Below are positions 46,631-54,347 of a DNA stretch of 64,000 nucleotides, one piece after another (positions within the stretch are counted from its first letter, which is position 1; the number at the start of each line of letters is the position of its first letter). Under the pieces are notes generated by a model. It did not search any database, was not told where the DNA came from, and saw nothing but the letters and a program-made list of their open reading frames with translations. The position numbers were made by a program, and so were the translations under genes. The stretch comes from Streptomyces alanosinicus (GTDB taxonomy: Bacteria; Actinomycetota; Actinomycetes; Streptomycetales; Streptomycetaceae): the NCBI RefSeq assembly GCF_014650595.1, contig NZ_BMVG01000017.1, positions 103,649-167,648 of the forward strand. Direction: 5' to 3'.

Positions 46631-46711
46631 CTCCGGCGCCCGGACACACACCACGAGAGGAAGATCACGCCGCCAGGAGGCGGTCTTGGCCATGCGCGCG
46701 TCACGCGGTAC

Positions 46712-46811
46712 GGTCTGTCCGATATCGACGACGGCGAGACGGAAGCCGGTGGGAATCCGGCACGGTCGCGCCACTGTATGCGAGACCCCCAGGGGGCTCG
46801 TGAGTCAGACC
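46712..46811 (+). promoter_or_regulatory. Cobalamin riboswitch 2 (upstream of cbtB)
   Basis: GGAAGCCGGTGGGAATCCGG, ACGGTCGCGCCACTGTATGC and GTGAGTCAGACCC form a compact cobalamin riboswitch. GGTCTG (46712-46717) pairs with CAGACC (46806-46811) to close it at about 100 nt. A shortened class of this riboswitch is common before cbtB. The cbtB start lies 61 bases downstream. Cobalamin should repress cobalt uptake. Confidence 0.92.
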
Positions 46812-46871
46812 CGTGGCCGTTGTCCACTGCACCACCGAGATGGGACGCGAACTCCCAGAGGAGGTACTGCC

Positions 46872-47096
46872 ATGGCGCAGACCGTCGCCCAGCCGACAGC
46901 CACCACCCCCGTCGTCATGCCCGCCAAGCTGCCCCTGAAGGCGATTGCTCCCTGGGCGGTCTTCTTCGGCGTCCTGATGCTGGTCCTGCTCTACTTCGTC
47001 GGCGCCGAGCAGGGCGCCACCTCCGTGTTCAGCGGCACGGACGTTCACGAGTGGGTGCACGATGCCCGCCATCTGCTCGGTTTCCCCTGCCACTGA
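46872..47096 (+). CDS. cbtB: Cobalt transporter subunit CbtB
   Basis: The 74-residue protein has one membrane helix (about 25-47, APWAVFFGVLMLVLLYFVG). The C-terminal histidine-bearing tail EWVHDARHLLGFPCH carries the conserved CbtB metal motif. The ATG at 46872 follows AGAGGAGG. It is 22 bp upstream of cbtA and behind a cobalamin riboswitch, the standard arrangement for this B12-regulated cobalt uptake pair. Confidence 0.93.
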   Translation: MAQTVAQPTATTPVVMPAKLPLKAIAPWAVFFGVLMLVLLYFVGAEQGATSVFSGTDVHEWVHDARHLLGFPCH

Positions 47097-47117
47097 CGCG
47101 AGGGACACCGCACGCTC

Positions 47118-47870
47118 ATGAACTCCGCAACCGTACGGAACCTTCTCGTACGGGGCATGCTCGCCGGCCTCGCGGCCGGCGTGCTCGCCCTGATCGTGGC
47201 CTACGTCCTCGGTGAGCCGAACGTCGACAAGGCGATCAGCTTCGAGGAGGCGCACTCCCACGAGCACGAGATGGAGGTCGTCTCCCGCTCCCTGCAGTCC
47301 ACCGCGGGCCTCGCCACCGGTGTCCTCGTCTTCGGGGTCGCCTTCGGCGGCATCGCCGGGCTCGCCTTCTGCTTCGCCCTCGGCCGCGTGGGCCGCTTCG
47401 GTCCGCGGGCCACGGCCCTGCTGCTGTCGGGCTGCGCACTCCTCACGGTGTACGTCGTGCCCTTCCTGAAGTACCCGGCCAATCCGCCGTCGGTCGGCAA
47501 CCCCGACACCATCGGCAAGCGGACCACCCTGTACTTCCTGATGATGCTGCTCAGCGTCCTCCTCGCGATCGCCGCCACCCTCCTGGGCAAGCGGCTCGCG
47601 CCCGGCCTGGGCACCTGGTGGGCGACGGTCGTCGCGGTGGCCGCGTTCGTCGTGGTGATCGGCCTGGCCTTCCAGTTCCTGCCCGCCGTCAACGAAGTGC
47701 CCACGGGTTTCCCGGCCACTCTGCTGTGGCGGTTCCGGCTCTCGGCGCTGGCCATCCAGGCCGTGATGTGGGGCGGATTCGGTCTCGCCTTCGGTGAGCT
47801 GGCCGAACGGATGCTGAACCCCAAGCCGGCGACGGTCGCGAACAAGCGAGCGGTTCCGGCCGCGCACTGA
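47118..47870 (+). CDS. cbtA: Cobalt transporter subunit CbtA
   Basis: The 250-residue protein has about five to six membrane helices. A histidine-rich loop near residue 45 (EEAHSHEHEMEVVSRSLQS) is the family's likely metal site. LKYPANPPSVGNPDTIGKRT near residue 117 is the other conserved CbtA block. It follows cbtB closely and shares its riboswitch. A strong terminator hairpin starts 14 bases after the stop, so cbtBA is a complete two-gene transcription unit. Confidence 0.93.
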   Translation: MNSATVRNLLVRGMLAGLAAGVLALIVAYVLGEPNVDKAISFEEAHSHEHEMEVVSRSLQSTAGLATGVLVFGVAFGGIAGLAFCFALGRVGRFGPRATALLLSGCALLTVYVVPFLKYPANPPSVGNPDTIGKRTTLYFLMMLLSVLLAIAATLLGKRLAPGLGTWWATVVAVAAFVVVIGLAFQFLPAVNEVPTGFPATLLWRFRLSALAIQAVMWGGFGLAFGELAERMLNPKPATVANKRAVPAAH

Positions 47871-47884
47871 CCCCTTCCGGACAG

Positions 47885-47919
47885 CAGAGGGCCCTTCGGA
47901 ACCTTCCGAGGGCCCTCTG
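47885..47919 (+). terminator. Strong hairpin terminator after cbtA
   Basis: CAGAGGGCCCTTCGGA (47885-47900) pairs with TCCGAGGGCCCTCTG (47905-47919), giving a 15-bp stem with one bulged base and a four-base loop. There is no U tract, as is usual in Streptomyces. Confidence 0.85.
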
Positions 47920-47965
47920 GCGTTCTCCGGACACCGACCCCCGGCGAGGAGTGTGGAGGAACCGG

Positions 47966-48361
47966 ATGGCCAGACCGCCACAGCCGCGCCGCATCACCCT
48001 CGGGGGCCGCGAGGCGGTCGCCCTCACCCTCCAGGAGTACGAGCAACTGATCGCCAGCCGACGGCAGATCGGCGGTCAGAGCGCCCGCGTACGCGTGCTC
48101 GCCCAGCAGGCCAAGCGCACGGAACGCCTTCTGCGTGACCTGGAGGCACTGATCGCCACCGAGAAGGACTCCTGCCGGGCGCACCGGCACCCGCACCTGT
48201 CGATGACAGCGAACCCCGACGGTGCCGCCGTGGAGTGCGACACCCGCGAGGCCGACGCCGACACCGGCTGCCTGCGCTGCGCGCTGGCAGCGCTGCTGCA
48301 CCGCCACCAAACCCACCAGCAGACGCCAGGAAAGCCCTTAAGACAGCGGTATTGGCCCTAG
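47966..48361 (+). CDS. Small hypothetical protein
   Basis: The 131-residue protein begins with a basic strand-helix unit (RRITLGGREAVALTLQEYEQ) that recalls antitoxin-like DNA-binding N-termini. A helical stretch follows (RVRVLAQQAKRTERLLRDLE), then a His/Cys-bearing tail. The ATG at 47966 follows GAGGA. It overlaps the convergent phosphatase-like gene by four bases. I do not recognise the family; no toxin gene is beside it. Confidence 0.5.
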   Translation: MARPPQPRRITLGGREAVALTLQEYEQLIASRRQIGGQSARVRVLAQQAKRTERLLRDLEALIATEKDSCRAHRHPHLSMTANPDGAAVECDTREADADTGCLRCALAALLHRHQTHQQTPGKPLRQRYWP

Positions 48362-48939
48362 CCGTCCTCCGGGCCGCCGAGCGGACGCCCCAGGCGAAGA
48401 TTCCAGCGCCCGGCCCGGCCGCTGAGTTCGGTCACCGACAGCGGCGGCACATCGAGGCGCCAGAAGACCGAGCCGGGCAGGCCCAGGGAGTCGACGACCG
48501 CGGCCCGCACCACCTCCGGCTCGACCACGGCGAGCGTACGGCCCTCCGGCGCCGGCGCTTCGGCCAGCCACCGCGCGACCCTCGCGCACAGCTCCCGCAC
48601 AGACTCGCCTCCATGCGGTGCGCAGCCGGGGTCGGTGAGCCAGCGGCCCACCGCCTCCGGTTCGGCGGCCCCCACCTCCTCCAGGGTGCGGCCCCGCCAG
48701 CGGCCCACGTCGAGCCCCGCCAGCTCCGGCACCGACGCACCGTCAAGGCCCAGTGCGGCGGCGGTCTCCCGGCAGCGCACGGCGGGGGAGGTGAGGACAC
48801 GGGCGAGGGAAGGCAGCGAGTCGGCCGCCGAGCGGGCCCGTGCCGCACCGCCGTCCTCGATCGAGGCGCCGTCGTCGAAGCGGGCCCGCCGCAGCGACGC
48901 GCTCATGGCCGGAGAGACGAGAAGGACACGGCTGGTCAC
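48358..48939 (-). CDS. Histidine-phosphatase-family protein lacking the RHG motif
   Basis: The 193-residue protein has the fold landmarks of phosphoglycerate-mutase-like phosphatases (LTSPAVRCRETAAALG, PELAGLDVGRWRGRTLEEV, PHGGESVRELCARV). The first catalytic motif, normally RHGE, is replaced by LLVSPAMSAS, so the phospho-histidine nucleophile is missing. Proximity to cbtBA suggests a CobC-related origin in the cobalamin pathway. The GTG at 48939 follows CAGGAG. It is either catalytically dead or acts by another mechanism. Confidence 0.75.
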   Translation of the reverse strand: MTSRVLLVSPAMSASLRRARFDDGASIEDGGAARARSAADSLPSLARVLTSPAVRCRETAAALGLDGASVPELAGLDVGRWRGRTLEEVGAAEPEAVGRWLTDPGCAPHGGESVRELCARVARWLAEAPAPEGRTLAVVEPEVVRAAVVDSLGLPGSVFWRLDVPPLSVTELSGRAGRWNLRLGRPLGGPEDG

Positions 48940-49067
48940 GCGAGGGCTCCTGCTGCTGGCGGTGGTGTCGTGAGGCGTGAGGTGTGTCTCCCTCCCCGAC
49001 GGCGAACCTAGCATCCGCACTCTTCGCAACTCTCCGGGATTCGCAGCTCCGCCCCTCGCCGGACACG

Positions 49068-49072
49068 CGCGC
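49068..49072. repeat. Left target-site duplication CGCGC
   Basis: The five bases CGCGC immediately before the left inverted repeat (49073) are identical to the five bases after the right end (59054-59058). Five-base duplication is the Tn7-family signature. Confidence 0.85.
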
Positions 49073-49135
49073 TGTCGGACGGCACTGAAGATTTCAGTAG
49101 CTCAAGATTCTTTTCAGTGGGTTCTTCAGTGCCGC
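49073..49135 (+). repeat. Tn7-like left end with terminal inverted repeat and repeated binding motifs
   Basis: The terminal repeat starts TGTCGGACGGCACTGAAG and runs to about 49101. Degenerate further copies of the AAGATT/TTCAGTG core occur near 49103-49118 and 49121-49131. These are likely TnsB-binding sites. Confidence 0.8.
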
Positions 49136-49146
49136 GCCAGAGGTTT

Positions 49147-49270
49147 CAGCGGGCTGACGGGTACACCGACGCCGGGAACCGGATCATCGGGCGCAAGCCG
49201 CACCTGGGCTGCGACGACCTCCTGTTGACCGTGCTGGTCACCGCCACGGCGCCTTCGACACAGCGGCCGG
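49147..49270 (+). pseudogene. IS5-type transposase fragment
   Basis: A frame of about 40 codons (GYTDAGNRIIGRKPHLGCDD, then LLLTVLVTATA) matches the conserved GYDAGKxVxGRKRHLxVDT...LVTAA block of IS5-family DDE transposases. Nothing of the rest of the transposase remains in any frame nearby. It lies just inside the Tn7-like left end. Confidence 0.55.
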
Positions 49271-49323
49271 CGTCTCCCTGCCGCCCGGCATCACCGCAGC
49301 CCACCCCACCCGCATGTCCGCAG

Positions 49324-49968
49324 TCACGCTCCCTCTGCCCCAGTACCAGCACTCAATCCGGCCTTGGGATAGTCGAGGGCAGCGGCCAATGTGTCGTATC
49401 CGGTGAAGAGGTGTCCGTCCATTCCGGCGGCCACAGCTGCGCGTACGTTTTCCTCGCGGTCATCGACAAACGTGAAGTCGGCCGGGGTGGCTTGCATGGC
49501 GTGGACGCAGTGCTCGAAGGCTGCTGGAGCCGGTTTCGCCACCTTGATCTTTCCTGAGAAGGCGACGTGGCCCAGTTGGAGTAGCCAAGGGTTCGCGGTG
49601 AGGAAGGCGTCGGCGTGGTCTGAGGGGATGTTGGACAGGACGGCTACCTCGGCGATGTCACGCAGCGACTGGACGTAGGAGACCATTTGGTCGTCGACGC
49701 GTGACCAGCTGTCGATGTCGGTGAGGCGCAATGCCTCGATCGTGTCGGCGTCGGCGTGCACGGACGCTGCTTGCAGGACGGAGTTCCAGTACTCGGATGC
49801 TGTCTGTTGGCCGGCGTCGTAGGGCGGGCGGCAGGCCCAGTAAGCCGCGGCGAAGGCATCGGTGGGGGCATGGCAGCGGGCGGCCATCTTCTCCATGGCG
49901 CCTGGGCGTTGGTGGTGGGCGATGACTCCGAAGAGGTCGAACAGCACGATGTTCCGGGTGACGGACAT
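49324..49968 (-). CDS. HAD-superfamily hydrolase
   Basis: The 214-residue protein has HAD motif I as IVLFDLFGVIAHH (nucleophile Asp; the second Asp is replaced, as in haloacid-dehalogenase-like members). Motif II is VAVLSNIPSD, motif III includes GKIKVAKPAPAAFEHC and motif IV is FTFVDDREENV. The ATG at 49968 follows GAGGAA and was preferred to the upstream ATG at 49992. It is downstream of and in the same direction as the MFS gene, so they are probably one cargo operon. The substrate may be a sugar phosphate, given the DeoR partner. Confidence 0.85.
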   Translation of the reverse strand: MSVTRNIVLFDLFGVIAHHQRPGAMEKMAARCHAPTDAFAAAYWACRPPYDAGQQTASEYWNSVLQAASVHADADTIEALRLTDIDSWSRVDDQMVSYVQSLRDIAEVAVLSNIPSDHADAFLTANPWLLQLGHVAFSGKIKVAKPAPAAFEHCVHAMQATPADFTFVDDREENVRAAVAAGMDGHLFTGYDTLAAALDYPKAGLSAGTGAEGA

Positions 49969-50063
49969 GACCTTGGGTTCCTCCGGATTCAAGGGCCCGG
50001 TGTTCGGCGGTTAAGAAGAGGGGCCTGCACGGCACGGGGTCAGGGGCCGCACCGTGCAGGGGT

Positions 50064-51254
50064 TCAGTGGCTGCTTGCCGTCATGTCGTGGGTGGGGGTG
50101 GGTGCGATGTGCAGTGCCCCCGCGGCCACAGCGGTGATCGTGCACAGCAGGGTGAGCAGGACGAAGGCGTGGTTCAGGGCGACGAGGTGGGTCAGCCAGC
50201 CGATGACGGCGGGGCCGGTGAGCATGCCGAGGAAGCCGAGCCCGGCGACGCGGGACATGTTGGCGCCGGCGGCGGAGGGATCGGCGTGCCCGGCAGCGCT
50301 GAGCAACTGCGGGACGCACCCGGAAAGTCCCAGCCCGAACAGTGACCAGCCCGCGAACGCGGCCCAGGCCCACGGGGCGAGGGCCACGATCGTGATGCCG
50401 ACGGCCGCCGTGGCCGCGCCGGAGCGCAGGATCGCCGAGGATCCGAACCGGGCGACGAGGCGGTCGGCAAGCAGGCGGCCGATGGTCATCGTCGCCGCGA
50501 AGGTGCCGTACGCGAAGGCGGCGGTGCTCGCAGGTGCCCCCAGAATTTCCTTCATGTGCAAGGCGCTCCAGTCGTTGGCGGCTCCCTCGCACAGCATGAC
50601 CATCAGGGCCAGGGCGGCGAGGATCCAGATGCGTCTGCCGGCAGTGCGGCGCCCGGTGGCTGGCGGCTCTTCGGCCTTGTCCGCGGTGCCGATGGGCACG
50701 GCCGGCAGCAGGGCCCGGGCCGCTACGAGCGCGGTGAGGACGCCCAGGGCTGCGGTCGCGACCATGCCCGCAGCCGGGCTCAGGCCGACGCTCACGGTGG
50801 CTGCTGCGGCGACCGCGGCCAGGACCCCGCCGACCGAGAACGTGGCATGGAAGGCCGACATCACGGGTCGGGCGTACGCCTTCTCGACGTGGACGGCATG
50901 CGCGTTCATGCTCACGTCCAGACCGCCGTTGCAGAAACCGAAGGCCAGCAGGGCGCCTGCCAACGCCCATGGGCCCCGGCAAAGACCAGGCAGAACCAGG
51001 GTCACGCTGCACAGAACACCGGCGACGGGGACGACAACGTGTGCTCCGAACCGATCGGTCAGCCGCCCGGCCACCTGCATACCGGCAAACGCCCCGGCTC
51101 CGAGGACGACCAGGAGCCCTCCGAGCGTCGCGTGGCTGATGCCCACGCGCTCCTCAACGGCGGGGATGTGCACCACCCAGGTCCCCATCGTTGTACCGCA
51201 GAGGATGAAGTAGACAAAGGTCGCCAGGCGGGCGGCTCGGAGTGAACGGTCCAT
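50064..51254 (-). CDS. MFS transporter
   Basis: The 396-residue protein has 12 hydrophobic segments. Landmarks are LATFVYFILCGTTMGTWVVH in helix 1, GRLTDRFGAH in the loop 2-3 motif and FGFCNGGLDVSMNAHAVHVE in helices 4-5. It resembles the YbjJ/FucP-like group of sugar or metabolite transporters. The ATG at 51254 follows AAGGTG. It is divergently transcribed from the DeoR regulator with a shared 89-bp region containing clear inverted repeats. Confidence 0.88.
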   Translation of the reverse strand: MDRSLRAARLATFVYFILCGTTMGTWVVHIPAVEERVGISHATLGGLLVVLGAGAFAGMQVAGRLTDRFGAHVVVPVAGVLCSVTLVLPGLCRGPWALAGALLAFGFCNGGLDVSMNAHAVHVEKAYARPVMSAFHATFSVGGVLAAVAAAATVSVGLSPAAGMVATAALGVLTALVAARALLPAVPIGTADKAEEPPATGRRTAGRRIWILAALALMVMLCEGAANDWSALHMKEILGAPASTAAFAYGTFAATMTIGRLLADRLVARFGSSAILRSGAATAAVGITIVALAPWAWAAFAGWSLFGLGLSGCVPQLLSAAGHADPSAAGANMSRVAGLGFLGMLTGPAVIGWLTHLVALNHAFVLLTLLCTITAVAAGALHIAPTPTHDMTASSH

Positions 51255-51284
51255 GACTGGCACCTTAAAGAACATCCCAGATGT

Positions 51285-51336
51285 TTGAACACTGTCACTT
51301 CGCACACATTGCATGTTCGTTCTGTGCGGTGTTCAA
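51285..51336. promoter_or_regulatory. Candidate DeoR operator between divergent genes
   Basis: Two nested inverted repeats share one centre region: TTGAACAC (51285-51292) with GTGTTCAA (51329-51336), and CGCACA (51301-51306) with TGTGCG (51323-51328). They fill the 89-bp space between the MFS and DeoR starts, where DeoR-type repressors usually bind. Confidence 0.65.
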
Positions 51337-51343
51337 TCGCGCT

Positions 51344-52105
51344 ATGAGCAACGCAGACCGCCACGGCTTGATCGCGCAGGCCGTCAGGGAGTCGGGCACG
51401 ATCACCGTCCAGGAACTCGCACGGCTGACCGGCGCCTCCGAGATGACCATCCGGCGCGACCTCGATGCACTGTCTGCCCAAGGCGTCCTCGAACGCGTCC
51501 GCGGCGGGGCACGCACCCTGCTGCTGCGCGGCGAAGAACCACCGTTCACCTTGCGCACCCGCGAAGCCGTCGAGGCCAAGCGGCGCATCGCTGCCGAGGT
51601 CTCTTCACTCGTCGCCGATGGCGAGACCGTCGTCCTGGACAGCGGCACCACATGCCTGGAGATCGCCCACCTGCTGCGCAGGCGGCCGGTCACCGTCATG
51701 CCCCTGTCCCTGCAGGCCATCCACGCATTCGGCGAAGGCCCAGGTCCGGCCACTCTGCTGGTGCCCGGCGGGCAGCCACGGGCCGCCGAGGGAGCCCTCA
51801 CCGGCCCCCTCACCCTCGCTTCCTTGGCAACGCTGCGCTTCGACACTGCAATCATGGGCTGCTGCGGCCTCAGCGCCGCCGAGGGCTTCACCGCCTACGA
51901 CCTCGACGACTCGGCCGTGAAGAAGGCCGCGATCTCCGCCGCGCGCCGCGTCGTCCTGGCAACCGACGCCAGCAAGCTCGGCCGCACCGCCCACGCATAC
52001 GTAGGCCCCGCCACAATCCTGCACACCGTCGTCACCGACACGACAGCATCCCCCGACGAGGTCACTGCACTCAAGGACACCGGCAGCGTCGTCAAGACCG
52101 TCTGA
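51344..52105 (+). CDS. DeoR-family transcriptional regulator
   Basis: The 253-residue protein has an N-terminal helix-turn-helix (RHGLIAQAVRESGTITVQEL, then ASEMTIRRDLDALSAQGVLE). A C-terminal sugar-phosphate sensor domain contains VLDSGTTCLEIAHLL and VVLATDASKLGR. The domain order and length are standard. The ATG at 51344 was preferred to one at 51281 that would lie over the operator. It likely represses the divergent MFS-HAD cargo in response to a phosphorylated sugar. Confidence 0.9.
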   Translation: MSNADRHGLIAQAVRESGTITVQELARLTGASEMTIRRDLDALSAQGVLERVRGGARTLLLRGEEPPFTLRTREAVEAKRRIAAEVSSLVADGETVVLDSGTTCLEIAHLLRRRPVTVMPLSLQAIHAFGEGPGPATLLVPGGQPRAAEGALTGPLTLASLATLRFDTAIMGCCGLSAAEGFTAYDLDDSAVKKAAISAARRVVLATDASKLGRTAHAYVGPATILHTVVTDTTASPDEVTALKDTGSVVKTV

Positions 52106-52125
52106 CATGACCGTTGTCGCTCAAG

Positions 52126-52143
52126 GACGCCCCCCGGGGCGTC
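52126..52143 (+). terminator. GC hairpin after deoR-like gene
   Basis: GACGCCCCCCGGGGCGTC is a perfect 18-base palindrome 20 bases after the DeoR stop and just before a ribosome binding site (AAGGAGG, 52147). It may end the DeoR transcript. Confidence 0.5.
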
Positions 52144-52161
52144 GGCAAGGAGGTTCCCAAC

Positions 52162-52590
52162 GTGGACGTACGCGTGGAGATCGTCCGGGAGGCAAGCCAT
52201 GAACTCGTCGACTCCTTCAGCACATTGCTGCCCCAACTGTCTACGACCGCCAAACCGCTCGACTTCGACGCAGTCGACCGACTGGTGACCTGCGACGCCA
52301 ACACCGTGCTCGTCGCCCGGACATCCGAGGCAATTGTCGGCACCCTGACCCTGGTGCTACTGCCCTTGCCATCCGGATTGCGGGCCCGCGTCGAAGACGT
52401 GGTTGTTGACCACGAGGCAAGGGGACAGGGCGTGGCGGGACTGCTCACCCAAGAAGCCCTGCGCATCGCTCGGCAGACCCGGCGCCCGCACGGTGGATCT
52501 CACGTCCCGACCGGATCGCGTGGCGGCGAACCGGCTGTATGAGCGGCTCGGTTTCCAGCCCCGGGAGTCGACGGTCTACCGCTTCGCGAT
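52162..52590 (+). pseudogene. GNAT acetyltransferase, frameshifted
   Basis: The GTG at 52162 follows AAGGAGG. The first frame gives VRVEIVREASHELVDSF through VEDVVVDHEARGQGVAGLL (acetyl-CoA binding R-G-x-G-x-A-like loop). Near 52478 the reading jumps by one base (an extra C in ACCCGGC) into a second frame that finishes the fold: ARTVDLTSRPDRVAANRLYE and RLGFQPRESTVYRF. Both halves together make one normal GNAT of about 145 residues. A recent mutation or a sequencing error can each explain it. Confidence 0.75.
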
Positions 52591-52674
52591 CGACGCTCGC
52601 TCCTGGCCCCACACCGGGCACGACTACTGCGGCGGACGAGTACGGCAAGCATCCCAGCGACGGCCGCCGCGATC

Positions 52675-52812
52675 ATGGTGTGCGGCGCGGCGACGACGCA
52701 GATCGCGGTGCTCTCGCTCGGCGCGATCGTCACGGCCGAGCGGATCCCGGTCGGTGGCGACGCCATCGACCACGCCGTCGTCCAGCACCTGCGCCAGCAC
52801 CACGAGCTGATG
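52675..52812 (+). pseudogene. MreB/actin-like gene fragment
   Basis: Forty-six codons (TTQIAVLSLGAIVTAERIPV, GGDAIDHAVVQHLRQHHELM) match the phosphate-2 region of MreB (GGGTTEVAVxSLGGIV... VGGDxxDxAI). The preceding glycines are altered (CGAATTQ) and no other MreB part is present. It lies between the GNAT pseudogene and the 3' end of the first tniQ. Confidence 0.5.
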
Positions 52813-52836
52813 CGTTCGGTATGCCGCCGGTCCTGG

Positions 52837-54015
52837 CTATGTTCGCGGTGGCTCGGGGGAGGCGTGAAGCCTGTTGAGGACGTCCGAGGTCTGCGCCTGG
52901 GATATGAGTGCGTGCAGCTGAGAGCTAGCGCGGTACAGGTAAGGCGGCAGGTCGTTGTCGAAATCCCGGAGGCTGGCAGGGCGGAGGACCCTGAAGGCTT
53001 CCCGAGCCGCCGCGGCCATGTCGTCGCTTGCAAGAACGGAGGCGATGACGCTGAGCTCAGCGCCTGTAGTCACCGGGTCTCGCTCCTTGCCGTAGGTACT
53101 GGGAGAGGTACGGCGCCAGGGGTGCAGGAATCCGGTACCGGTTGCTCGCAAGACGACAGGATTGGTGTCGGTGTCATCCCACATCGACCCGCGCTCCTGC
53201 GTGGTGTAGCGCTCTCGCAGGGCGGGGTCAGGGCCGGTGAAGGTCTGAACGTATAGCGGGTTGGGTTCGTTTAGCAGTATGCGCAAGGTCCGGAGGTCGT
53301 CGTACCACTGCCGGTCCAGCGACGAGGGCTCTTCTCCAGCCATCCGGACCAGCCGCTGGTGGGTATCACGCACCATTGGATCGGCAACGGTCGGGGTGAG
53401 GATCTCCCACAGAGGACGGCCGCAGCGTTTGCGCTTGGGACGGCGCCTGCCGGGTGCCCGATGCTGCTCGTCTGCGAGCGAGGTGAACCCCGGGCAGTGG
53501 CCCGGCGCGTCCCCGCGCAGGATCGCGGGTGAGAAGGGAGAACCGCAGTCAGGGCAGAAGGAGACGGTGTAGCAGTTGTGCTCGGGGCACATCACCGCCC
53601 ACCACCGGTACCACCACAGTGGCCAGCGGACGGGCGGCTCAACGCACCGGGGGCAGAATGCCCAGGTCTCCTCCGGCGCCTCTGGCGCGTCGCTCAGCCG
53701 GTACGGGCGGCTCCTACGTACCTCGACGACGCCGAGCAGCGTCATGGCGTGGATCGCTTCCGGCTCCAGCCCTGTGGCGATGTGCAGCGACCGCGCTGCG
53801 TCCAGGCGCAGTTCAGCAGTGTGACGGGCCAGGCGCGAGGCATGGGCGGCCCTCGGGTCCAGGCCCAGCCATTGCATGATCTCGGTGCGGTCCACCTCGT
53901 ACACCGCGGCGAGGTGATCGACCCAGCTGAACAGGGACTCACCGGGCAGCGGTACAGGAGCCACGGGGAGTCTGCGCGACAACCGATGGCTCTCCGCTGA
54001 CGAGACAACGGTCAT
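52837..54015 (-). CDS. tniQ: TniQ-family target-selection protein (intact copy)
   Basis: The 392-residue protein has an N-terminal TniQ domain (RLPVAPVPLPGESLFSWVDH). A zinc-finger set follows: CPRC near 115, CPEH and CPDC near 145-160, and further Cys around 175-200. A helical C-terminal region completes it. TniQ/TnsD proteins recognise the target and recruit TnsC. The ATG at 54015 directly follows the stop of the XRE gene. It is on the opposite strand to the remaining transposition genes. Confidence 0.85.
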   Translation of the reverse strand: MTVVSSAESHRLSRRLPVAPVPLPGESLFSWVDHLAAVYEVDRTEIMQWLGLDPRAAHASRLARHTAELRLDAARSLHIATGLEPEAIHAMTLLGVVEVRRSRPYRLSDAPEAPEETWAFCPRCVEPPVRWPLWWYRWWAVMCPEHNCYTVSFCPDCGSPFSPAILRGDAPGHCPGFTSLADEQHRAPGRRRPKRKRCGRPLWEILTPTVADPMVRDTHQRLVRMAGEEPSSLDRQWYDDLRTLRILLNEPNPLYVQTFTGPDPALRERYTTQERGSMWDDTDTNPVVLRATGTGFLHPWRRTSPSTYGKERDPVTTGAELSVIASVLASDDMAAAAREAFRVLRPASLRDFDNDLPPYLYRASSQLHALISQAQTSDVLNRLHASPEPPRT

Positions 54016-54279
54016 CTACCGGTCACCCGCGAGGCCGGCGGGTGCGTCCTGGAACAGCTCGTACGGTTCGACACCCAGCGCGCGGGCCAGCGCCGGGATG
54101 CGGTCGACGGAGACGCTGTGGATCGCTGCCTCCACCTCCGCGTAGAAGGACCGGTCCATTTCCGCGGCGGCAGCCGCCGCGGTCTGGGTCAGTCCGGCGC
54201 GTGTGCGCAGAGCCCGCAGCCTGCGCCCAAAGGCAAGCCGTTGAGCCGGGACACCCTTACTGGAATCGTTGTTCGCCAC
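54016..54279 (-). CDS. XRE-family DNA-binding protein
   Basis: The 87-residue protein carries one helix-turn-helix domain: FGRRLRALRTRAGLTQTAAA, AEMDRSFYAEVEAAIHSVSV, then LARALGVEPYELF. The GTG at 54279 (VANNDSSKG) is preferred over an upstream start at 54402 that would run through the divergent promoter. It is immediately upstream of the first tniQ and divergent from the second. It probably regulates the transposition genes. Confidence 0.8.
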   Translation of the reverse strand: MANNDSSKGVPAQRLAFGRRLRALRTRAGLTQTAAAAAAEMDRSFYAEVEAAIHSVSVDRIPALARALGVEPYELFQDAPAGLAGDR

Positions 54280-54289
54280 GGTCGGCACC

Positions 54290-54324
54290 GTAGTACAGTC
54301 CCCCAACTGCAGTAGATCTCCTAC
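54290..54324. promoter_or_regulatory. Possible XRE operator in divergent region
   Basis: GTAGATCTCCTAC (54312-54324) is an imperfect palindrome (GTAG-ATCTC-CTAC), and GTAGTACAG lies close by at 54290. They sit in the 68-bp gap between the XRE and tniQ2 starts. The assignment is weak. Confidence 0.3.
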
Positions 54325-54347
54325 ACAATTGGGTTCGGAGGGGACGG

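Noticed and set aside
52675..53256. A full-length gene starting in the MreB-like fragment
   Set aside because: Only the first 46 codons resemble MreB; the rest runs antisense through the tniQ gene.
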